Positions 35,416 to 44,872 of a DNA stretch of 64,000 nucleotides are shown one piece after another. Under the pieces are notes generated by a model. The model was not told where the DNA came from. It saw only the letters and a program-made list of their open reading frames with translations, and did no database searches. A program made the position numbers and the translations under genes. The number at the start of each line of letters is the position of its first letter. The first letter of the stretch is position 1. Source of the stretch: Arthrobacter sp. zg-Y919 (GTDB taxonomy: Bacteria > Actinomycetota > Actinomycetes > Actinomycetales > Micrococcaceae); the NCBI RefSeq assembly GCF_030142045.1, contig NZ_CP126242.1:1612001-1676000 (forward strand), read 5' to 3'.

Positions 35416-37572
35416 TCAGAACCCCGGAATAAGGCTGATCAGCAGGTCGATGAGCTTGATGCCGATGAACGGTGCAATCACACCGCCCACGCCGTAGATC
35501 AGCAGGTTCCGGCTGAGCACCGACGACGAGCCGGCGGCACGGTACTTCACGCCGCGCAGGGCCAGCGGAATCAGCACCACGATGATCAACGCGTTGAAGA
35601 TCACCGCAGAGAGGATGGCCGACGCCGGCGAATGCAGCTGCATCAGGTTCAGTGCCGCCAGGCCCGGGAAGACGCCCACGAACATGGCCGGGATGATCGC
35701 GAAGTACTTGGCGATGTCATTGGCAATCGAGAACGTGGTCAGCGCACCGCGGGTGATGAGCAGCTGCTTGCCGATGCCGACAATGTCGATCAGCTTGGTG
35801 GGATCCGAATCCAGGTCCACCATGTTGCCGGCTTCCTTGGCCGCGGAGGTTCCCGTGTTCATGGCCACGCCGACGTCGGCCTGGGCCAGCGCCGGGGCAT
35901 CGTTCGTTCCGTCGCCGGTCATGGCCACCAGATGTCCGCCGGCCTGTTCGCGGCGGATCAGGGCCATCTTGTCCTCCGGCGTGGCTTCGGCCAGGAAGTC
36001 GTCCACGCCTGCTTCGGCCGCGATGGCCTTGGCGGTGTAGGGGTTGTCGCCGGTGATCATGACAGTACGGATGCCCATGGCGCGCAGCTGCGTGAAGCGC
36101 TCCTTCAGCCCCTCCTTGACCACGTCCTTGAGGTGGATGACCCCCAGGACCCGGGTGCCGCCGTCGGCGTCGCGGACCGCCACCAGCAGCGGGGTGCCGC
36201 CGCCGGTGGAGATTTTCTTCACCTGTTCCTCGACGGCGATCAGGACGTCGACGTCGATGCCGCCGGCTTCGGCGGTCCAGTCCAGGATGGCTGCTGAAGC
36301 TCCCTTGCGGATCTTCGCCCCGTCCGGGAAGTCCATACCGCTCATCCGGGTCTGCGCCGTAAAGGGCACGCTGACCGAGCCGGCCGGGGGCTCCGGGCGG
36401 CAGCCCTCCGAAGCGGCCAGGTCCACGATGGACTTGCCCTCCGGAGTGGGGTCCCCGAAGGAGGACAGGACGGCAGCATCAATCAGGTCAGTGCTTTCCG
36501 TGCCGTTGATCGGGATGAATCCGGCGGCCTGGCGGTTGCCGTACGTGATGGTGCCCGTCTTATCCAGCAGCAGCGTGGTGACGTCGCCGGCGGCCTCGAC
36601 GGCACGGCCGGACATGGCCAGCACGTTGCGCTGGACCAACCGGTCCATGCCGGCGATGCCGATAGCGGACAGCAACGCACCGATGGTCGTCGGGATCAGG
36701 CAGACCAGCAGTGCCACCAGGACGGGGATGCTCACGGTGGCGGACGAGTAGCTGGCCAGCGGGTTCAGGGTCAGCACCACCACCACGAAGATCAGCGAGA
36801 GGGTGGCCAGCAGGATGTTCAGCGCGATCTCGTTGGGGGTCTTCTGCCGGGCGGCGCCTTCAACGAGCCGGATCATCCGGTCCACGAAGGTTTCACCCGG
36901 TTTGCTGGTGATCCGGACGACGATCCGGTCCGAAAGGACACGGGTGCCGCCGGTGACGGCCGACCGGTCGCCGCCGGATTCGCGGACCACCGGGGCGGAT
37001 TCGCCGGTGATCGCTGATTCGTCGACCGACGCAATGCCGTCGATGATGTCGCCGTCACCGGGAATGATCTGTCCGGCCTCAACCACCACGACGTCGTCCA
37101 GTGCCAGTTCGGCCGAGGGTACTTCGCTCACGGTCGCTGTGAGGGCGGCGGAATCCCGGTCTGCGTCATAGCCGTCCACCCGGTAGGCGGTGGTGGTGGC
37201 GCGGCTGTTGCGCAGGCTGGCTGCCTGCGCCTTACCGCGGCCCTCGGCCACCGATTCGGCGAGGTTGGCGAAAATGACGGTGGCCCAGAGCCAGCCCGCA
37301 ATCAGCCAGGAAAAGGCGCCCGGGACGGGGGTGCCGCCCGAGTCCTGGGGACCGCCGAGGAAGGGTTCCGCGATGGCGATCGCGGTGATCAGGACGGCAC
37401 CCACTTCGACAATGAACATCACCGGGGTGCGGACCATCAGCCGCGGATCCATTTTCCGGAAGGCTCCGGGCAGGGCGGCGGCCAGCGAGCCCGCAGTGAT
37501 ACCGCGGGCGGCCGGGGCCGGAGCTGAAGCCGGTGCCTCGCTGGGTTCCAGGGGTTTGGTAAGTGTGGACAT
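35416..37572 (-). CDS. kdpB: KdpB catalytic P-type ATPase subunit
   Basis: P-type ATPase of 718 residues. The actuator domain has [11 protein letters not shown], the phosphorylation site is [13 protein letters not shown], the nucleotide-binding region has [10 protein letters not shown], and the hinge has [25 protein letters not shown]. About seven membrane helices are visible. ATP hydrolysis here drives potassium entry through KdpA. ATG 37572 was chosen because the open frame upstream is an antisense-like Arg/Pro-rich shadow of kdpA. Its ribosome site AAGGA lies inside the end of kdpA, two bases from which it is separated. Confidence 0.97.
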   Translation of the reverse strand: MSTLTKPLEPSEAPASAPAPAARGITAGSLAAALPGAFRKMDPRLMVRTPVMFIVEVGAVLITAIAIAEPFLGGPQDSGGTPVPGAFSWLIAGWLWATVIFANLAESVAEGRGKAQAASLRNSRATTTAYRVDGYDADRDSAALTATVSEVPSAELALDDVVVVEAGQIIPGDGDIIDGIASVDESAITGESAPVVRESGGDRSAVTGGTRVLSDRIVVRITSKPGETFVDRMIRLVEGAARQKTPNEIALNILLATLSLIFVVVVLTLNPLASYSSATVSIPVLVALLVCLIPTTIGALLSAIGIAGMDRLVQRNVLAMSGRAVEAAGDVTTLLLDKTGTITYGNRQAAGFIPINGTESTDLIDAAVLSSFGDPTPEGKSIVDLAASEGCRPEPPAGSVSVPFTAQTRMSGMDFPDGAKIRKGASAAILDWTAEAGGIDVDVLIAVEEQVKKISTGGGTPLLVAVRDADGGTRVLGVIHLKDVVKEGLKERFTQLRAMGIRTVMITGDNPYTAKAIAAEAGVDDFLAEATPEDKMALIRREQAGGHLVAMTGDGTNDAPALAQADVGVAMNTGTSAAKEAGNMVDLDSDPTKLIDIVGIGKQLLITRGALTTFSIANDIAKYFAIIPAMFVGVFPGLAALNLMQLHSPASAILSAVIFNALIIVVLIPLALRGVKYRAAGSSSVLSRNLLIYGVGGVIAPFIGIKLIDLLISLIPGF

Positions 37573-37574
37573 GG

Positions 37575-39236
37575 TTATTGCAGTCCTTCCGCCAGGGGAC
37601 CCAGCGCGAGTACGGGAAAGAAGGTGAGGGCAGTCACGATGACTGTGACGCCGCACAGCAGCGTCACTGACTGGAGCCGGTGGGTCGGCAGGGTGCCGGC
37701 CGAGGCCGGGACCTTGCCCTGCTCGGCGAATGCTCCGGCCAGGGCGATCACGAAGACCATCGGCAGGAAGCGTCCCACGAGCATCGCCACGCCCAGTGCG
37801 GTGTTCAGCCACGGGGTGTTGGCCGTGAGTCCGGCGAAGGCGGACCCGTTGTTGTTCGCCGCGGAGGTGAAGGCGTACAGGACCTCGCTGAAGCCGTGGA
37901 GTCCGGTGTTCAGGATGGAGGTGCCCTCGATGTCGGCCCGGATGCCCGGGACCGCGAAGCTCAGCGCGGTCCCCACCAGGACCAGGGTCGGCATGGTGAG
38001 GATGTAGAGGCTGGCGAGCTTGATTTCCTTGGGCCCGATCTTTTTGCCGAGGTATTCCGGGGTGCGTCCCACCAGGAGCCCGGCCACGAAGGCGGTGATG
38101 ATTGCAAGGATCAGCATGCCGTAGAGGCCCGAACCGACACCGCCGGGCGCCACTTCGCCGAGCATCATGTTCAGCATTGCCATCATGCCGCCCAGCGGAC
38201 TGAAGCTGTCATGCATGGCGTTCACCGCACCGGTGGACGTCAGCGTGCTGGTGGAGCCGAAGAGCGTCGAGGCGGCAATGCCGTACCGCTGCTCCTTGCC
38301 CTCCATTGAACCTGCGGTCCCGTCTGCGGCACCGAACTCGAAGGCGGTCATGGCCGCGAGTGAAACGGTGAAGATACCGGCCATGGCGGCCAGGATGGCG
38401 TAGCCCTGCCGGCGGTCCCCCACCATGGTGCCGAAGGTCCGGGGCAGGCTGAACGGGATAACCAGCATCAGGAAGATTTCCACCAGGTTGGTCCACCCGC
38501 TGGGGTTTTCGAACGGGTGGGCGGAGTTGGCGTTGAAGAAGCCGCCGCCGTTGGTGCCCAGCAGCTTGATGGCTTCCTGGGAGGCCACCGGACCGCCGGG
38601 AACCGTGGAGGTTCCGCCGATCAGGGTGGTGACGGAGGTGAAGCCGTTGAAATTCTGGATCACACCGCCGATCAGCAGCACCAAAGCAGCCACGAAGGCA
38701 CCCGGCAGCAGCAGCCGCAGGACACCGCGGGTCAGGTCGACCCAGAAGTTGCCGATGGTGGAGGAGTTACGGCCGGCCAGCCCGCGGACCAGGGCCACGG
38801 CCACGGCCAGGCCAACGGCTGCCGAAAGGAAGTTCTGCACTGCCAGTCCGGCCATCTGCACCGCGTAACCCATGGTCACTTCGGGCGAATAGGACTGCCA
38901 GTTGGTGTTGGCGACGAAGGATGCCGCAGTGTTGAAGGACAGGGCTTCCGGCACGGCGGGGAGGCCGAGCGAGCCGGGCAGCAGGTGCTGGATCCGCTGC
39001 AGCAGGTAGAGCAGGAACATGCTGGCCCCGGAGAACACCAGGACGCCGCGCAGGTAGCTTTGCCAGGCCTGGGCGGAGGAACCGTCCACCCCGATCAGGC
39101 GGTAGAAGCCGCGTTCCACGCTGAGGTGCTTCTCCGAGGAGTACAACCGGGCCATGTAGTCGCCAAGCGGGCGGTACACCAGGGCCAGCAGGACGACCAG
39201 GCTGATGACCTGGGCCGCCGTTACCCACCCGCCCAT
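37575..39236 (-). CDS. kdpA: KdpA potassium-binding channel subunit
   Basis: Ten-helix membrane protein of 553 residues from the potassium-channel superfamily. Selectivity-loop segments are visible as [26 protein letters not shown], and further Gly-rich loops including [18 protein letters not shown] and [12 protein letters not shown]. It binds potassium with high affinity and hands it to KdpB. The start ATG shares one base with the kdpF stop (TGATG), so the two are coupled. Confidence 0.97.
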   Translation of the reverse strand: MGGWVTAAQVISLVVLLALVYRPLGDYMARLYSSEKHLSVERGFYRLIGVDGSSAQAWQSYLRGVLVFSGASMFLLYLLQRIQHLLPGSLGLPAVPEALSFNTAASFVANTNWQSYSPEVTMGYAVQMAGLAVQNFLSAAVGLAVAVALVRGLAGRNSSTIGNFWVDLTRGVLRLLLPGAFVAALVLLIGGVIQNFNGFTSVTTLIGGTSTVPGGPVASQEAIKLLGTNGGGFFNANSAHPFENPSGWTNLVEIFLMLVIPFSLPRTFGTMVGDRRQGYAILAAMAGIFTVSLAAMTAFEFGAADGTAGSMEGKEQRYGIAASTLFGSTSTLTSTGAVNAMHDSFSPLGGMMAMLNMMLGEVAPGGVGSGLYGMLILAIITAFVAGLLVGRTPEYLGKKIGPKEIKLASLYILTMPTLVLVGTALSFAVPGIRADIEGTSILNTGLHGFSEVLYAFTSAANNNGSAFAGLTANTPWLNTALGVAMLVGRFLPMVFVIALAGAFAEQGKVPASAGTLPTHRLQSVTLLCGVTVIVTALTFFPVLALGPLAEGLQ

Positions 39237-39325
39237 CAGAACCGCTCCGGCCGGGCAAGAGCTGCGAGGAGATAGAACACCGCGGCTACGCCGAGGCAGA
39301 GCGCAAGGACGTTGAAGAAGATCAA
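39236..39325 (-). CDS. kdpF: KdpF small membrane subunit (29 aa)
   Basis: A 29-residue single-helix peptide, [29 protein letters not shown], matching the stabilising KdpF subunit in length and composition. The start is a TTG (39323-39325) whose last two bases lie in the TGA of the micro-gene before it. Its own stop overlaps the kdpA start. It is too short for standard gene callers and easily missed. Confidence 0.85.
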   Translation of the reverse strand: MIFFNVLALCLGVAAVFYLLAALARPERF

Positions 39326-39405
39326 AGCTTTTCCACCGCCCCGGCCATCAGGACAAACGCGGCGAAGAGCGCCACGAAGCCAACCACAAAAATTACGTCG
39401 AGCAC
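39322..39405 (-). CDS. Micro-protein (27 aa) leading the kdp operon
   Basis: A 27-residue hydrophobic peptide: [28 protein letters not shown], one membrane helix with charged ends. It starts at GTG (39403-39405) with GGGGG about eight bases upstream. The stop overlaps the kdpF start (TTGA), so it appears to be the first gene of the operon and coupled to kdpF. I recall similar unnamed mini-genes before kdpF in other actinobacteria, but cannot search here. It may be a second accessory subunit of the pump or a coupling leader. Confidence 0.65.
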   Translation of the reverse strand: MLDVIFVVGFVALFAAFVLMAGAVEKL

Positions 39406-39506
39406 AGGAATTGCCCCCAGCTGGATCTTTCGTACCGCCGTCCGGCAGCACGGGCACACCTTGTGCCGCATTCGATTAGATGCCCTCGCCGAGGCCCCGA
39501 ATGCCA

Positions 39507-39525
39507 TCCTCACGCTTTCCTCACG
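39507..39525 (-). promoter_or_regulatory. Putative KdpE-binding direct repeat upstream of kdp operon
   Basis: Read on the minus strand, GTGAGGAAAGC is followed directly by GTGAGGATGGC. The two 8-base half sites are 11 bp apart, the period bound by OmpR/PhoB-family dimers such as KdpE. It is about 100 bp before the first micro-gene. A TCTAAT-like hexamer lies between the repeats and the genes. Confidence 0.5.
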
Positions 39526-39600
39526 TCCCGGCGGTAAACCCTTACGGAATGCCCATGCCTGCGGGTCCCGGCATCCCGTCCCCTGCAGCGGAACCGACGG

Positions 39601-39615
39601 GTATACACTGTAAAC
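39601..39615. promoter_or_regulatory. Palindromic operator of the TetR-SDR pair
   Basis: GTATACACTGTAAAC is a near-perfect 15-bp palindrome (arms GTWTACA) 26 bp before the TetR start. It overlaps a -10 candidate TAAACT (39611-39616), so a bound repressor would block its own promoter. Confidence 0.6.
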
Positions 39616-39640
39616 TGCCTATCCGTCCGAAGGGACCGTC

Positions 39641-40360
39641 ATGACCCGGAATACTCCGCTTCACCCGTCCGCCATCGCCGCCGCCGCGGTCCGCATCGCG
39701 GACACCGACGGCCTCGACGCCGTCTCCATGCGGCGGGTGGCTGGAGAATTCGGTGTTTCCGCAATGGCCCTCTACCGCCATGTCTCCGACCGGCGGGACC
39801 TGCTGCTGCTGATGGCTGACGCAGCCACTGCCGACCACGCCCTCCTGCCGGACCACGACCTCGGCTGGCAGGAGACATTGCAGCACTTCGCCGATGCCCA
39901 GTGGCGTGCCTTTTCCGCACATCCCTGGCTGCTGCGCATCGTCCTCACGCCGCGCCGCCTCGTGAACATGGCAACCCCCGCAGAGGTGGAGCTCGTGCTG
40001 TCCCGGCTGAAGGCCGCCGGGCTGGACCAGGAGCAGGGCTTCGACTGCCTGCTGGGAATCTCCGCGGCGGTGATCGGTACGGCATCCATCACCGCGGCAG
40101 CGAATCACGGGGTTCCGGAACCGGAGGGGGCTGCGGCCGACGGAACACCGGGTCATGCCCTCTGGGGGGCCGACGGCGTGGCGGCCCACCCGCAGGCCGC
40201 CCGGTTCCAGGACCAGGGCATCAGCCGCACCACCTCACGCCGGTCCCTCGACTTCTTCGTCGCGAACTTCATTGCCGGCGTCGAACAGGGCCTCAACAAA
40301 GCTCCGGGCGCCCCAATCCGCCCGGTTTCACGGAAGGAAGAAAATGAAACTCAGCAATAA
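39641..40360 (+). CDS. TetR-family transcriptional regulator
   Basis: DNA-binding repressor of 239 residues. The N-terminal helix-turn-helix (about 8-55) reads AIAAAAVRIADTDGLDAVSMRRVAGEFGVSAMALYRHVSDRRDL, and the C-terminal TetR_C-like ligand domain has several helices. AAGGGA precedes the ATG. The last 17 bases overlap the downstream SDR gene, which carries its ribosome site within this gene, so the two are co-expressed. A 15-bp palindrome overlapping the promoter suggests autoregulation. The inducer is unknown, perhaps the SDR substrate. Confidence 0.9.
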   Translation: MTRNTPLHPSAIAAAAVRIADTDGLDAVSMRRVAGEFGVSAMALYRHVSDRRDLLLLMADAATADHALLPDHDLGWQETLQHFADAQWRAFSAHPWLLRIVLTPRRLVNMATPAEVELVLSRLKAAGLDQEQGFDCLLGISAAVIGTASITAAANHGVPEPEGAAADGTPGHALWGADGVAAHPQAARFQDQGISRTTSRRSLDFFVANFIAGVEQGLNKAPGAPIRPVSRKEENETQQ

Positions 40361-41093
40361 GACCGCCATCATCACCGGCGGGGCCGGCGGAATCGGCCAG
40401 GGCATTGTCCGGCGGTTCCTCGCAGAAGGCGCCAACGTCGCCGTGGTGGATATCGACCAGGCGCAGGGCGACAAGCTCCTGGCCGACCTCGAGGGCAAGG
40501 GCGGGGTCATTTTCATCGCCAAGGACATCTCGAAGCCGGAGAACGCCGAAGCCATCGTGGCCGAAACCGTGGAGCGCTTCGGCGGCCTGGACATCCTGGT
40601 CAACAACGCGCATGCCTCCAAGCAGGCACCCATCATGGAAACCACGCCGGAGATCTGGGACCTGTCCTTCAACACGGGCACCATGGCAACCTTCCACCTG
40701 ATGCGCGCGGCGTATCCGGAACTGAAGAAGACCCGCGGCAGCATCATCAACTTCGGTTCAGGTGCCGGCATCAAGGGCCTGCCGAACCAGGTCGCCTACG
40801 CCGCGGCGAAGGAAGCCATCCGGGCCATCTCCCGCACCGCCGCCAACGAGTGGGCTGCGGACGGCATCCGCGTGAACGTGGTCTCGCCGGTCGCCCTTAC
40901 GCCGGGCATCGTGCAGTGGAGCAAGGCCTTCCCGGAGGCTTACCAGGAAGTCGTTGACGGCGTCCCGCTGGGCCGCCTGGGCGATCCCGAAACAGACATT
41001 GCCCCCATCGTGGTCTTCCTGGCCAGCGAGGATTCGCAGTACCTGACCGGCCAGACCCTCATGGCCGACGGCGGCACCATCAAGCTGTACTAA
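40344..41093 (+). CDS. SDR family oxidoreductase
   Basis: Classical short-chain dehydrogenase of 249 residues. TAIITGGAGGIGQGIV binds the cofactor, VVDIDQAQ (Asp at the end of strand 2) suggests NAD+, DILVNNAHAS is the NNAG-type motif, and the active site has INFGSGAGIKGLPNQVAYAAAKEAI with Ser, Tyr and Lys. VNVVSPVALTPG follows. GGAAGGAAG precedes the ATG within the TetR gene. The stop overlaps the convergent amylase gene by four bases. The substrate is not predictable. Confidence 0.92.
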   Translation: MKLSNKTAIITGGAGGIGQGIVRRFLAEGANVAVVDIDQAQGDKLLADLEGKGGVIFIAKDISKPENAEAIVAETVERFGGLDILVNNAHASKQAPIMETTPEIWDLSFNTGTMATFHLMRAAYPELKKTRGSIINFGSGAGIKGLPNQVAYAAAKEAIRAISRTAANEWAADGIRVNVVSPVALTPGIVQWSKAFPEAYQEVVDGVPLGRLGDPETDIAPIVVFLASEDSQYLTGQTLMADGGTIKLY

Positions 41094-42457
41094 CCGGCAG
41101 CGGCGGCTGGGCCAAGAACGGCCCAGCCCAACGCCGGCAGCGTCAGCCGCCCGCCCTGGACGTCCAGCCCGCCCGCGCCGGACAGGACGTCCCGGGCGGC
41201 GGCCGGCACCTGCACGGTGACCGATGTGTCAGCAAGGTTCATCGCCGTGAACAGTGAGTGGCCGCCGTCGTACACCTCATAGACCAGCTGCTCATTACTC
41301 AGCGAATGCACCCGGGTGCGGGCCGCATGCACCCAATGGTGCCGCCGCCGCAGCCCGATCAGCTCCTGATGCAGGGCGTACAGCGGCTGCCCGACCGCCG
41401 AGAGATCCTCCGGCGACGCGGGGAAGGACGGCCGGATGTCGTCGTCTCCCCCGGCACGGTCCTCCTTGATCCCCCGGTAGCCCTGCTCGTCGCCGTAATA
41501 GACCACCGGGGTGCCCGGCAGGGTGAACAGCAGCACCAGCGCATGGGCAAGCCGGCCCGAGTCCCCCAGCCGACTGGCGATGCGGGTGACGTCATGGTTG
41601 CCGATGAACGTCAGCGGCACGAAGGTGTCCAGGAAGGTGTTGTGCCGCTCGAGCGCAGCCGACAGCTCAAAGAAATTCGCCTCCGCGAGCGAGCTCCAGA
41701 CCGCCTTCCACAACTCATACTGGGTGACCGAGTCCAGGTGCCCGGCAACCACGTCCGCCGGATAGTCGCCGTGGATGTACTCCCCCACGAAGTACGCATC
41801 GGGGAACTCGGAGCGGACGTTGTCCAGCACGGCGGCCCAGAACGACGACGGCACTGCGTAGGCGGCATCAAGGCGCCACCCGTCGGCTCCGCGGCGCAGC
41901 CAGTGCTTAATCACGTCAGCCACGAAGTCCACCACGGCGGGTGCGTTATGGTTCAGCGCAACGAGGTGGTGGTGGCCCTCGAAATCCGCGTACTCGGGTT
42001 CGGTCCCGGGAGTCCAGGTATCCGGCCAGGAGAATCGAAACCAGTCCGCCGTCGGCGCGTCCGGTCCCTGTTCCAGCGCCTGCCGGAACGGCGCAAAGAA
42101 GCGGCCGGTGTGGTTGAAGACGCCGTCCAGGAGGACCCGGATGCCGCGGGCGTGGGCCTGCGCAATGAGTTCGTCGAAGTCGGCGTCGTCCCCGAGCCGC
42201 GGATCGATCCGGTAATAGTCCGTGGTGTCATAGCCGTGGGTTTCAGAGGCAAACACCGGTCCGAGCGCGAGGCCGGAGGCACCCATTTCCACGAGGTAAT
42301 CGAGCCACGGCAGCAGCCGGGTCAATCCGTGGCGATCCATGGGTGTGCCGGGGAGTGGGTCTGGAAGCGGGTCGGGAAGCGCAGCCTTTTCCGCTCCGGC
42401 GAACCCCAGCGGGTAGACCTGCCACCACACCACGTGCTGGACCCAATCGGGTGTCAT
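41090..42457 (-). CDS. GH13 alpha-amylase-family enzyme
   Basis: Alpha-retaining glycoside hydrolase of 455 residues with a TIM barrel. Region I is DGVFNHTG, region II DGWRLDAAYAV with nucleophile Asp197, region III YFVGEYIHGD with acid/base Glu226, and region IV FIGNHDVTRI with Asp289. VVYYGDEQGYRG follows. A small C-terminal beta domain ends the protein. No signal peptide is seen, so it acts inside the cell on maltodextrin or glycogen fragments. AGGGAAG precedes ATG 42457; the frame extends upstream but is not conserved-looking. Exact activity (amylase, neopullulanase or transferase) is open. Confidence 0.92.
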   Translation of the reverse strand: MTPDWVQHVVWWQVYPLGFAGAEKAALPDPLPDPLPGTPMDRHGLTRLLPWLDYLVEMGASGLALGPVFASETHGYDTTDYYRIDPRLGDDADFDELIAQAHARGIRVLLDGVFNHTGRFFAPFRQALEQGPDAPTADWFRFSWPDTWTPGTEPEYADFEGHHHLVALNHNAPAVVDFVADVIKHWLRRGADGWRLDAAYAVPSSFWAAVLDNVRSEFPDAYFVGEYIHGDYPADVVAGHLDSVTQYELWKAVWSSLAEANFFELSAALERHNTFLDTFVPLTFIGNHDVTRIASRLGDSGRLAHALVLLFTLPGTPVVYYGDEQGYRGIKEDRAGGDDDIRPSFPASPEDLSAVGQPLYALHQELIGLRRRHHWVHAARTRVHSLSNEQLVYEVYDGGHSLFTAMNLADTSVTVQVPAAARDVLSGAGGLDVQGGRLTLPALGWAVLGPAAAAG

Positions 42458-42513
42458 CGGATTCTTCCCTTCGCGCTGCGTCCTGGTCTCTCCCAGTCTG
42501 CCATCAGCACGCT

Positions 42514-42540
42514 TAGCGTCGTAAATCCCCGCTGACGCTA
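42514..42540. promoter_or_regulatory. Inverted repeat upstream of amylase gene
   Basis: TAGCGTC (42514-42520) and GACGCTA (42534-42540) are exact inverted repeats with a 13-bp spacer in the 137-bp gap before the amylase. It could be an operator for the sugar enzyme or a hairpin after the penicillin-binding protein gene. Confidence 0.35.
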
Positions 42541-42594
42541 GTCCCGCCGGTACCCGCCCTGTCCGGGAACGTGGAGACTGTGGCGACCATGGCG

Positions 42595-44685
42595 CTAGAG
42601 CATGCGGTTCGGAACGGCGGGGAACGCCTTCGCGTCGTAGAGCTTGGCGACGGCGGCCATGTAGTCGGTCCACTGCGCACCAGCGATGGCGGAGCCGTCC
42701 ACGTAGGAGCGGGTGACACCGTTAATCGACTGATTGTTCAGCGAGGAGTAGGAGTTCCAGTTGCCCACCCACGAGGCCGTGGAGATGCCGGTGGTGTAGC
42801 CCACCGTCCAGGTCTGCTCGGACATGTCCGTGGTGCCGGTCTTCGCCGCAGCCGGCACACCGATGGGATGGATGCTGCCGGGTGAACCCTCCACCAGCTT
42901 CTGCAGCGGCTGCGTCACGGCAGCGGCCACGTCTGCGTCGATGGCCTGGGTGCATTCCCCACCGGGAACGTCATAGGCGTTGCCCCGGCCATCCGTGACC
43001 TCCGTCAGTGCCGTCGGCTCGCAGTACGTGCCGCCGCTGGCGAAGGTGGCGTAGGCGGAGGCCATGGTCAGCGGAGCGACTTCCTGGCCGCCGAGCACGA
43101 AGGAGGGGCTGGTGACTTCCAGCGGTTCCCCGTCCACTGCCCGGTGGACGCCCATATCGGTGGCCGTGTCCCGGATGTCGCACAGGTCCAGCTGCGCGGC
43201 CTGTGCAACGGTGGCGGTGTTGACGGACTGGGTGAGGCCCTCCGCCACGGTCATTTTCTTCTCAAAGCCCTCGGAGGCGTTCTTGAATTTCCACTCGTCG
43301 AATTCGGCGTTGGCGCCGAGGCAGCTGGCTTTCCATTTGAAGCCGGCGGGGTAGGACGTCCGGGTGGCGTCGATGGTGTCGTTGAGGCCGCGGCCTGAGG
43401 CCAGCCAGGCCGCCGTCGTGAACGGCTTCATGGTGGACCCGGGCTGGAAGCCGTAGGGGGTGCCGCCCATGTCCGCGTCGACGTTGAAGTTCAGTTGGGT
43501 TTTGCCCTTGCCCAGTTCCGGGGTGTACTCCGTGTTTTGGGCCATGGCCAGGATCTTGCCGGTGCCCGGTTCCACGGAAACGATTGCGGAACCTGCCCCG
43601 GATGCGTCTCCCACCGGAACCTGGGCTTCGATTTGTTTCTGGGCCTGCGACTGCAGCCGCGAGTCGAGCGTGGTCCGGATGGTCAGGCCGCCCCGGGCCA
43701 GGAGCTTGGCGCGTTCTTCGACGTCGGCGCCGAAGGCCTCGGACTGCAATACCGTCTGCTCCACGTAGCTGCAGAAGTACTGGGCCATCTCGGCTCCCGT
43801 GCACCCCGACGTTACGTTCTGCGGGTTCAGGTCCAGCCCGGAGGCCACGGCCTGGTCGTATTCGGCCTGGGTGAGCTTGCCGTTCTTCAGCATGGCCGCG
43901 AGGACGGTGTCCCTGCGGTCCTTCGTGCCTTCGGGGTTGGTGAAGGGGTTGTAGTGGCTGGGCGACTGCACCATGCCGGCCAGCATGGCTGACTGTGCCG
44001 GAGTCAGGTCTGCGGCGGTCACGCCGAAGAAGCTGTGTGCCGCGGCCTCCACGCCGTAGGTCTGTCCGCCGAAGAGGACAATATTCAGGTAGCCCTCAAG
44101 GATCTCTTCCTTGGTGTACTCCTTTTCCACGGCGACGGCGAGCTTGGCTTCGCGGAGCTTGTCCCCCAGGTCCTTGGTGCCGCTGATGGTCAGGTCGCTG
44201 CCGCCCTTGCCGTCGGCCATATCCCGGCTGATCAGCACGTTGTTCACGTACTGCATGGTCAGGGTGGAGGCGCCCTGCGTATCCGAACCGGCGGCGTTGG
44301 AGGCAACGGCGCGGGCCACACCCGTGAAGTCGATGCCGTTGTGCTCGAAGAAGCGGGCGTCCTCGATGGAGACAATGGCATCCTGCATGCTCTGCGACAT
44401 TTCGTCCAGCTTCACCGGTACCCGGTTCTGCGAGTAGAACGTAGCCAGCAACACGCCGTCGGCGCTGTAGATCTTCGAGCCCTCGTCCAGGGGACCGGTT
44501 TCCAGCTCATCGGGCAGCTGGTCCAGTACGCCCACGGCCATGTCGGTTCCCGTGGCAGCCACTGCGGCCATGGGGATCAGGGTGCTGGCGGCAAGCACGC
44601 CGGCGAGCAGGCTGACGAGGAAGAACGCGACCAACCGTCCGGGCACGGAGAGTCGCTCGAAGAATGAGGGTTTGGGGGGACGCAT
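42595..44685 (-). CDS. Bifunctional class A penicillin-binding protein
   Basis: Peptidoglycan synthase of 696 residues anchored by one N-terminal helix (VAFFLVSLLAGVLAASTLIP). The GT51 transglycosylase domain has SIEDARFFEHNGID (catalytic Glu) and GASTLTMQYVNN, and EYTKEEILEGYLNIVLFG. The transpeptidase domain has GFQPGSTMKPFT (nucleophile Ser417), SVN in TQSVNTATVAQ, and AAKTGTTD. It polymerises and crosslinks wall glycans outside the membrane. The ATG looks leaderless (TAAATT six bases upstream). There is no PASTA tail, unlike many actinobacterial relatives. Confidence 0.95.
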   Translation of the reverse strand: MRPPKPSFFERLSVPGRLVAFFLVSLLAGVLAASTLIPMAAVAATGTDMAVGVLDQLPDELETGPLDEGSKIYSADGVLLATFYSQNRVPVKLDEMSQSMQDAIVSIEDARFFEHNGIDFTGVARAVASNAAGSDTQGASTLTMQYVNNVLISRDMADGKGGSDLTISGTKDLGDKLREAKLAVAVEKEYTKEEILEGYLNIVLFGGQTYGVEAAAHSFFGVTAADLTPAQSAMLAGMVQSPSHYNPFTNPEGTKDRRDTVLAAMLKNGKLTQAEYDQAVASGLDLNPQNVTSGCTGAEMAQYFCSYVEQTVLQSEAFGADVEERAKLLARGGLTIRTTLDSRLQSQAQKQIEAQVPVGDASGAGSAIVSVEPGTGKILAMAQNTEYTPELGKGKTQLNFNVDADMGGTPYGFQPGSTMKPFTTAAWLASGRGLNDTIDATRTSYPAGFKWKASCLGANAEFDEWKFKNASEGFEKKMTVAEGLTQSVNTATVAQAAQLDLCDIRDTATDMGVHRAVDGEPLEVTSPSFVLGGQEVAPLTMASAYATFASGGTYCEPTALTEVTDGRGNAYDVPGGECTQAIDADVAAAVTQPLQKLVEGSPGSIHPIGVPAAAKTGTTDMSEQTWTVGYTTGISTASWVGNWNSYSSLNNQSINGVTRSYVDGSAIAGAQWTDYMAAVAKLYDAKAFPAVPNRML

Positions 44686-44691
44686 CCGATT

Positions 44692-44697
44692 AATTTA
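44692..44697 (-). promoter_or_regulatory. -10 hexamer for leaderless PBP start
   Basis: TAAATT on the minus strand is six bases before the ATG at 44685, with no ribosome site between. Confidence 0.5.
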
Positions 44698-44872
44698 GCG
44701 ACACTGCCTGTGAAGGGTCTTGACCGTAAAGAGCGCCGCGGGTATAAGCCCGGATCTATGCATGGCCCAGCGGTCCTGGAAATTCCGCGTCGTTGCAGGG
44801 ATCTGCACGTGCCGCGGGTCTCCATGACGAGGCCTGCGGCGGGTCCGGCCCGCACTGCAGCCGAGAACAAAA

